A DNA stretch of 64,000 nt. Origin: UBA4427 sp046351135 (GTDB lineage Bacteria > Myxococcota_A > UBA9160 > UBA4427). The notes under the pieces were generated by a model that saw nothing but the letters and a program-made list of their open reading frames with translations, ran no database searches and had not been told where the DNA came from. The stretch covers positions 744,001 through 808,000 of the forward strand of contig JAXLZA010000001.1 in the NCBI GenBank assembly GCA_046351135.1, in the 5' to 3' direction. Positions 59,382-64,000 of the stretch are shown here, one piece after another (positions within the stretch are counted from its first letter, which is position 1; each line of letters begins with the position of its first letter). The position numbers and the translations under genes were made by a program.

Positions 59382-60772
59382 GCGGCGTCTCCCCCGACGT
59401 GTGCGGCGCCCCGCCGCGGCGTTGCGCTCGCCTTCCGTTCGTCGGCCATGGCCGCCGAGTCCCCGACGAGCGGGAGCTCGAGCACCGCGATCGCCCCCTT
59501 CTCGGGCCGCGAGACGAGGCTCAGCGATCCACCGTGATCCTCGACGATGCGCCGCGCCAGGAAGAGGCCGAAGCCGCTGCCACCGGACTTGGTCGTGAAG
59601 CCGGGCGTGAACAGGCGCGACAGGGCGTCGGGCGCGAGGCCGTCCCCCTCGTCCGCGACCTCGACCCGACAGCGTCCGGCGCGCGTCTCGACGTCGATGG
59701 CACAGCGCCCGGCGCCGTGCATCGCCTCGGCGGCGTTGCGCAGCAGGATCGTGAGCAGCTCGTGGAGCGGTGTCGCATCGATCGGGACGCGCCGCTCCCG
59801 CGCATCGGGCGCGATCCGGAGCTCGAAGACGACGTCCGGGTTCGACGGACGCAGGTCCCGGGCGGCCGCTTCGACGACCTCGACGATCGCCGCGGATCGA
59901 CCGCTCCCCGCTGCTCCGAGCGGCGCCGTCGCCGGCGCACTCGGCGCGGATTCACCCGCCCCCTCGGATTGCGACCGGCCCCCCGCGCGACCGGTCTCGG
60001 GCTCGCGCCGGCTCGTCGGCGCGTCGGCCAGCGTCAGGCGCGCGAGTCGTTCGAGGTCGTCGATCACGGCGCGCAGTCCGGCGAGGGCCTCGCGAGAGCT
60101 GCCCCCCCGCTCGACCGCGGGCTCGATCAGACTGACGAAGCCGCGCAGGCTGTGGACCGCGTTCTTGAGCCCATGGGCCAGGCGGGCGACGTTCTCGCCG
60201 ACACGCGCCACGACCCGCTCGTCGTCGAGCTGGCGCTGGAGCGTATCGAGCCGACGACCGAGCTCGTCGCTCTGGGTCCGCAAGGCGGTGTCCCCGGCGA
60301 CGCGGCGACGGGCCATGGCGAAGCCGAGCCCGCCCATCACGCCCAGGAAGCCCGCTTCGAGAAGCAGCAGGGGCCAGCCCGCGCCGAGCCCGAAGAGCGA
60401 TTGGATGACGACGAGGATCGCGATCGCCCCAGCCGTCACGCCGATCACGCCGACCGGGCCGACGGAGATCGCGGCGAGGCCGATCTCGAAGAAGAAGGCG
60501 GCGAGGACGGGGGACTTCAGTCCGAGTGTGAAGGTCGCGAGGGTGCCCCAGCCGAGCAGGGAGATGGCCGGGGACGCGAAGGGGGCGATGTGCCGGATCG
60601 GACGCAGGTCGCGACCGACCCAAAGCAGAAGGCTCGGACCGCCGAAGATCGCGGCCAGCCAGGGGAACATCCCATCCTGCCGAAGGACGGGATTCAGCAA
60701 GACGACTCCCATCACCCCGAGGCCGAGGGCCAGGGGACGGGCGAGCAGTGCGCGTTCCGCTGTCTTGTTCAT
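59378..60772 (-). CDS. Membrane histidine kinase (NtrB-like)
   Basis: 464 residues from ATG 60772; a TTG three codons earlier is also possible. About six transmembrane helices (10-160) form the sensor, then a coiled linker, H200 in RLAHGLKNAVHSL, N-box LLRNAAEAM, G1 VADEGDGL and G2 GGSGFGL. A Ser/Gly/Ala-rich insert (about 265-300) lies in the dimerisation region. Without an extracellular domain it probably senses a membrane or internal signal. Confidence 0.9.
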   Translation of the reverse strand: MNKTAERALLARPLALGLGVMGVVLLNPVLRQDGMFPWLAAIFGGPSLLLWVGRDLRPIRHIAPFASPAISLLGWGTLATFTLGLKSPVLAAFFFEIGLAAISVGPVGVIGVTAGAIAILVVIQSLFGLGAGWPLLLLEAGFLGVMGGLGFAMARRRVAGDTALRTQSDELGRRLDTLQRQLDDERVVARVGENVARLAHGLKNAVHSLRGFVSLIEPAVERGGSSREALAGLRAVIDDLERLARLTLADAPTSRREPETGRAGGRSQSEGAGESAPSAPATAPLGAAGSGRSAAIVEVVEAAARDLRPSNPDVVFELRIAPDARERRVPIDATPLHELLTILLRNAAEAMHGAGRCAIDVETRAGRCRVEVADEGDGLAPDALSRLFTPGFTTKSGGSGFGLFLARRIVEDHGGSLSLVSRPEKGAIAVLELPLVGDSAAMADERKASATPRRGAAHVGGDAA

Positions 60773-60842
60773 GCTTCGCAAACGTCGCTCGGCCCGACAC
60801 GTCGAGCCGGGTCCGGGATCGCGCGCAAGGGCGGAAACACGC

Positions 60843-60872
60843 GGGAGCCCCGATCCGTCGATCGGGGCTCCC
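60843..60872 (-). terminator. Terminator between RRM and kinase genes
   Basis: A perfect 13-bp stem, GGGAGCCCCGATC / GATCGGGGCTCCC with CGTC loop, 9 nt after the RRM gene stop. On the reverse strand it is followed by GCGTGTTTCC, a short U run. Confidence 0.7.
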
Positions 60873-60881
60873 TTTCAGCGA

Positions 60882-61196
60882 CTACCAGCGTCCGCCGCGG
60901 TCTCCGCGGTCACCACCGCGGTGATCCCGGTCGCCGCCGCCGCCGCCACCGCGGCGCTTGTCGAGCGCCTCGTTGACGCGCAGCGCGCGACCGCCGTAAT
61001 CACGACCGTCGAGCTCGCTGATCGCCTTGTCGGCATCGGCCGGAGCCATCTCGACGAAACCGAATCCGCGGGATCGGCCGGTCTCGCGGTCATTCACGAC
61101 CGACGAGGACTGCACCGGTCCATAGGTTGCAAACAGCTCACGCAGATCTTCGTCCGTCGTGCTCCAGGGAAGGTTGCCAACGTAAATCTTCTTCAC
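60882..61196 (-). CDS. RRM RNA-binding protein with Gly-rich tail
   Basis: 104 residues from GTG 61196, with GGAG 9 nt upstream. RNP2 KIYVGNLPW and RNP1 RGFGFVEM are canonical, then RGGGGGGGDRDHRGGDRGDRGGRW. Single-RRM Gly-rich proteins of this kind in bacteria are often cold-induced RNA chaperones. A long leader with repeated GACTCG elements lies upstream. Confidence 0.9.
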   Translation of the reverse strand: MKKIYVGNLPWSTTDEDLRELFATYGPVQSSSVVNDRETGRSRGFGFVEMAPADADKAISELDGRDYGGRALRVNEALDKRRGGGGGGDRDHRGGDRGDRGGRW

Positions 61197-62009
61197 GAAC
61201 GCGTACTCCGTGCCCGAATCGGGAAGCAGATGCCTTCCGCCGGGCGCATGCTCGATCCCGTCGCCAGCGAGGGCGCAGATCCGGGCTCTCCCGGCTCTGC
61301 CCAAGCGGATCGGACGTCCTCGAGACGTTCAGATCCGTTCGGGAAAGGATCAGAATTTCGACGTCTGTCCCACCCCGAAGCTCCCATGAGCTGCGGCGGA
61401 GATGGACGTACCTCGGAAGACGAACACTGATCCGATTTGGACTCGACGACTCGACTGCGACTCGGTCAGACTCGGTTGGACTCGAACTGAGGGCGAGAGA
61501 TCTCGGTGGGCCAATCGGGCAGCGCCTGCTTCTCAGGGCTTGCGCAGAGTAATGGATCCTGCAAAGAGCCGCCAGAAGCGAGACGCGGGACCCCGCTCGA
61601 AGGGGCCCGGGCGATGAACGGTTGCGTGTAGGGCGGGACGATGGGGTCGCTCATCCCGGGAGGCCGCGTCCCCGCCACGATCACGGTGCCATCGTGGGGG
61701 CCCGGGAGCCAGAGCCAGCCGAGGGGATTCCAGGCCCGCCCCCCGCCACCACCGCGAATGGAATCGAGGGCGGCGGGAGCCGTCGCGGCAGGTCCTCCTC
61801 GTCGGTCCCCAATCGAGGCGCCAGGGGCGCCAGCGGGACGGCCCGCCCGCCCAGGGGCATTCGGCCGTCCCGCGCGAGGGGACCCCGCACGACCAGCGAT
61901 CCCATGGAGCGGGTCACGAAGTCGAGGGGCCCCCGGTCGAAACCGCAGGCCGCGACCGATCGATCGACCTCTGCCGCGACCTGCAGGGAGTCGGCTCGAC
62001 TGTCGTCGC
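61197..62009. other. Non-coding region between the RRM gene and topA
   Basis: About 800 bp without a convincing gene, unusually long for this dense window. It holds the GACTCG repeats (61440-61484). A reverse-strand frame at 61681-62009 (Pro/Gly/Arg-rich, 75 residues from ATG at about 61905) cannot be excluded but has no ribosome site and low complexity. Confidence 0.5.
61440..61484. repeat. Five phased GACTCG repeats
   Basis: GACTCG occurs at 61440, 61448, 61459, 61469 and 61479, with steps of 8, 11, 10 and 10 bp, close to one helical turn. It lies about 245-290 bp upstream of the RRM start and 525 bp beyond the topA stop. It looks like a cooperative protein-binding array. Confidence 0.6.
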
Positions 62010-64000
62010 TCAGGCCTTGGAGCGCTTTCCCGCCGTCGGTCGGGGCGCCTTCGCCTTGGCCTTCGGCTTGCGCGCCGTGGGCTTGCGCGCCGCCGCCCGC
62101 TTGCGCGGGACGATCGTCGCCGTCTCCCGGACCGGCGCCCGCCGTGGGAAGGAGCGCTCCGGGGCGGCGCCCCGCTCCTCGATCCAGCGCCCGTCGTGAT
62201 AGTGGGCCCGCCAGGAGGTCGCCTTGCCGTCCTCCTCGGAGGTCACGTATTGCTCGCGGGTCTTGCGCGCGAAACGCACGACCGCCGGACGACCTTCGGG
62301 ATCCGTCTGCGGCGCGTCGGCGAGGTAGCGGTATTTCGGATCGAGCTTGTCCTTGACCTCGACGAGCTCGGCGACGGTCGGCGCGCGCGTCTCGCGGTGC
62401 TTCGGGAACTGGCTCGCCGCGAGGAAGATCCCCGCCGCCCCGTCGCGCAGCAGATAGAAGTCGTCGCACCGCTCGCAGCGCAGATGCGGCATCGGGATCG
62501 GATCGACCTTGGGCGGCGCCGCCTCGCCGTTGCGGAGCAGCTTGCGCGTGTTCTTGCAGACGTCGGAGGTGCAGCCGAAGTACTTGCCGAAGCGGCCCGA
62601 CTTGAGCTGCATGTCCTCGCCGCACTTGTCGCACTCGAGCACCGGCCCGTCGTAGCCCTTGATCTGGAACGAGCCCGTCTCGACCTCGTAGCCCGGACAG
62701 TCCGGGTTGTTGCCGCAGACGTGGAGCTTGCGCGTCTCGTCGACGAGATAGCTGTTCATCGCCGTTCCGCAGATCGGGCAATGGCGCTTCTGGAGGAGCA
62801 GGCGCGCCTCGACCTCGTCGCCGGCCTCCTCCTCCTCGCCCGCGCCGTCCCTGGCGTAGGCCGCGTCGTCGCGGACCGCGACGGCCTCGTCGCCGGGGAT
62901 CAGGTTGATCGTGCTCTTGCAGCGCTCCTTCGGCGGCAGCGCATAACCCGAGCAGCCGAGGAACACGCCGGTCGAGGCCGTGCGGATCTGCATCGGCCGC
63001 CCGCATTGCGGACACGGGATGTCCGTCTCCGTCGGCAGGTTCGCGCGCATCCCCTTCTTCGGATGCTCCGCGACCGTGAGCTGACGGCGGAATTCGTCGT
63101 AGAAGTCGCCGAGCACCCTCTTCCACTGCTTGTGCCCGACCGCGACCTCGTCGAGCGCCTCCTCGAGGCCGGCCGTGAAGCCGTAGTCCATCAGCTCGCC
63201 GAAGTTCTCGACCAGCCGCTCGGTCACGATCTCGCCCATCTTCTCCGCGTAGAAGCGGCGGTTCTCGAGGCGGACGTAGCCGCGCTCCTGGATCGTCGAG
63301 ATGATCGAGGCATAGGTCGAAGGCCGCCCGATGCCGCGCTTCTCGAGCTCCTTGACCAGGCTCGCCTCGCCGTAGCGCGCCGGCGGCTTCGTGAAGTGCT
63401 GCATCGGCTCGAGCTTCACGAGGTCGAGACGCTCGCCGACCTGCACGTCGGGCAGGGCCGCCTCGCCCTCGCCGGCGCGGACCGAGGTCGGCTGGGCGCG
63501 GGTGTGGCCGTCGAAGACGACGATGCGGCCGCGGGTGCGCAGCTCGAACTCGCCCGCCTTCACGACGAGGTTCGTCGACAGGTACTCCGCGGGCACCATC
63601 TGGCAGGCCACGAACTGGCGCCAGATCAGCTCGTAGAGCCGCTCCTGGTCGCGCTCGACGCCCTGGAGCTGGCCCGGACGGACCGACACGTCGGAGGGTC
63701 GGATCGCCTCGTGGGCCTCCTGTGCGCCTTCCTTGCTCGAGTAGGAGTTGGGCTCGGCCGGCAGATAGCGCGCCCCGAAGTCCCGGGAGATCGTCCCGCG
63801 GCAGGCCTCGACGGCCTCACGGGACAGGTTCGTCGAGTCGGTGCGCATGTAGGTGATGTGGCCGGCTTCGTAGAGCCGCTGGGCCAGCATCATCGTCTTC
63901 TTGACCGAGAAGCCGAGGCGCGTGCTCGCGGCCTGCTGCAGCGTCGACGTGATGTAGGGCGCGCCGGGCTTCGTCTTCGTCGGCTTGTCCTTGCGCTCGA
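62010..64000 (-). CDS. topA: DNA topoisomerase I (N-terminal part outside window)
   Basis: 663 residues visible; the frame is open through the window edge. 'GAPYITSTLQQAASTRLGFSVKKTMM' leads to the active Tyr in GHITYMRTDS, then 'PTDVSVRP'-type arch residues and 'RGIGRPSTYASIISTIQERGYV'. C-terminal zinc ribbons are CPQCGRPMQ...CSGYALPPKERC, CPICGTAM...CPGYE and CDKCGEDM...CKNTRK, with a fourth ribbon keeping only CERC. A basic AKAKAPRPTAGKRSKA-type tail ends it. It relaxes negative supercoils. Confidence 0.96.
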   Translation of the reverse strand, partial: ERKDKPTKTKPGAPYITSTLQQAASTRLGFSVKKTMMLAQRLYEAGHITYMRTDSTNLSREAVEACRGTISRDFGARYLPAEPNSYSSKEGAQEAHEAIRPSDVSVRPGQLQGVERDQERLYELIWRQFVACQMVPAEYLSTNLVVKAGEFELRTRGRIVVFDGHTRAQPTSVRAGEGEAALPDVQVGERLDLVKLEPMQHFTKPPARYGEASLVKELEKRGIGRPSTYASIISTIQERGYVRLENRRFYAEKMGEIVTERLVENFGELMDYGFTAGLEEALDEVAVGHKQWKRVLGDFYDEFRRQLTVAEHPKKGMRANLPTETDIPCPQCGRPMQIRTASTGVFLGCSGYALPPKERCKSTINLIPGDEAVAVRDDAAYARDGAGEEEEAGDEVEARLLLQKRHCPICGTAMNSYLVDETRKLHVCGNNPDCPGYEVETGSFQIKGYDGPVLECDKCGEDMQLKSGRFGKYFGCTSDVCKNTRKLLRNGEAAPPKVDPIPMPHLRCERCDDFYLLRDGAAGIFLAASQFPKHRETRAPTVAELVEVKDKLDPKYRYLADAPQTDPEGRPAVVRFARKTREQYVTSEEDGKATSWRAHYHDGRWIEERGAAPERSFPRRAPVRETATIVPRKRAAARKPTARKPKAKAKAPRPTAGKRSKA

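Noticed and set aside
61440..61484. CRISPR-like array
   Set aside because: Repeats are only 6 bp with 2-5 bp spacers; no cas genes.
61681..62009. Possible small gene after topA on the reverse strand
   Set aside because: The frame is Pro/Gly/Arg-rich, has no ribosome site and no recognisable domain.

Overview
The window is about 64 kb of very GC-rich (roughly 70 %), densely packed bacterial chromosome. Most neighbours overlap by ATGA or TGATG junctions. A type II secretion gene run (gspJ-K-L-M-N), a sigma-54 response regulator with its kinase, PilZ and MerR-TPR proteins, and assimilatory sulfite reduction with DUF934/DUF2849 point to a Gram-negative 'deltaproteobacterial-like' lineage (Myxococcota, Binatota or relatives). 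A mycobacterial-style set also occurs: an F420-type luciferase-like protein, a P450-type mini-ferredoxin, a KshB-like reductase and thiolase/DUF35 pairs. This mix is common in uncultured members of those phyla. The exact phylum cannot be settled from the sequence alone. A selenocysteine tRNA shows that the organism probably makes selenoproteins.

Layout. 1-5.4 kb: the end of a T2SS operon. 5.4-13.6 kb: ArsR-methyltransferase, HAD, TldD/TldE, MBL hydrolase, zinc protease, NTF2-like protein and P450, nearly all tightly spaced. 13.8-17.4 kb: a reverse-strand sulfur operon (DUF2849-cysI-DUF934-cysK) closed by a good terminator. 17.8-23.9 kb: housekeeping genes (maf, yggS, proC, divIVA, fmdB, folD, gcvT, gcvH). 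23.9-29.8 kb: MerR-TPR, tRNA-Sec, UvrA, MoeZ, tRNA-Leu and tRNA-Ala.

29.9-44.2 kb is an acyl-CoA/lipid catabolism island. It holds two SCP-x-type thiolase-fold proteins that have lost the nucleophilic Cys, two DUF35 proteins, an enoyl-CoA hydratase, a sulfotransferase, three SDRs, an LLM oxidoreductase, a thioesterase, a ferredoxin, an MBL hydrolase, a canonical thiolase and a TetR regulator. A TetR-type operator core occurs twice in front of the tetR-thiolase-SDR-MBL operon and once in front of the DUF35/thiolase operon. One copy matches the published KstR consensus TnnAACnnGTTnnA. This suggests one regulon, possibly for sterol-like or branched acyl-CoA substrates.

44.2-64 kb: a DUF455 (ferritin-like)/ATP-grasp fusion divergent from tetR, a HAD protein, an outer-membrane beta-barrel, a KshB-like reductase, hemF, serC, a membrane coiled-coil protein, SMUG1, a cyclophilin lipoprotein, a degenerate tyrosine recombinase, PilZ, an NtrC/NtrB-type pair, an RRM protein and topA.

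The most unusual points are the DUF455/ATP-grasp fusion with its shared regulatory region, the operator-linked regulon with catalytically altered thiolases, the tyrosine recombinase lacking His/Arg/Tyr, and five helically phased GACTCG repeats in an otherwise empty 0.8 kb. Start codons were chosen by Shine-Dalgarno spacing, overlap with the upstream stop and family length. No database search was possible.
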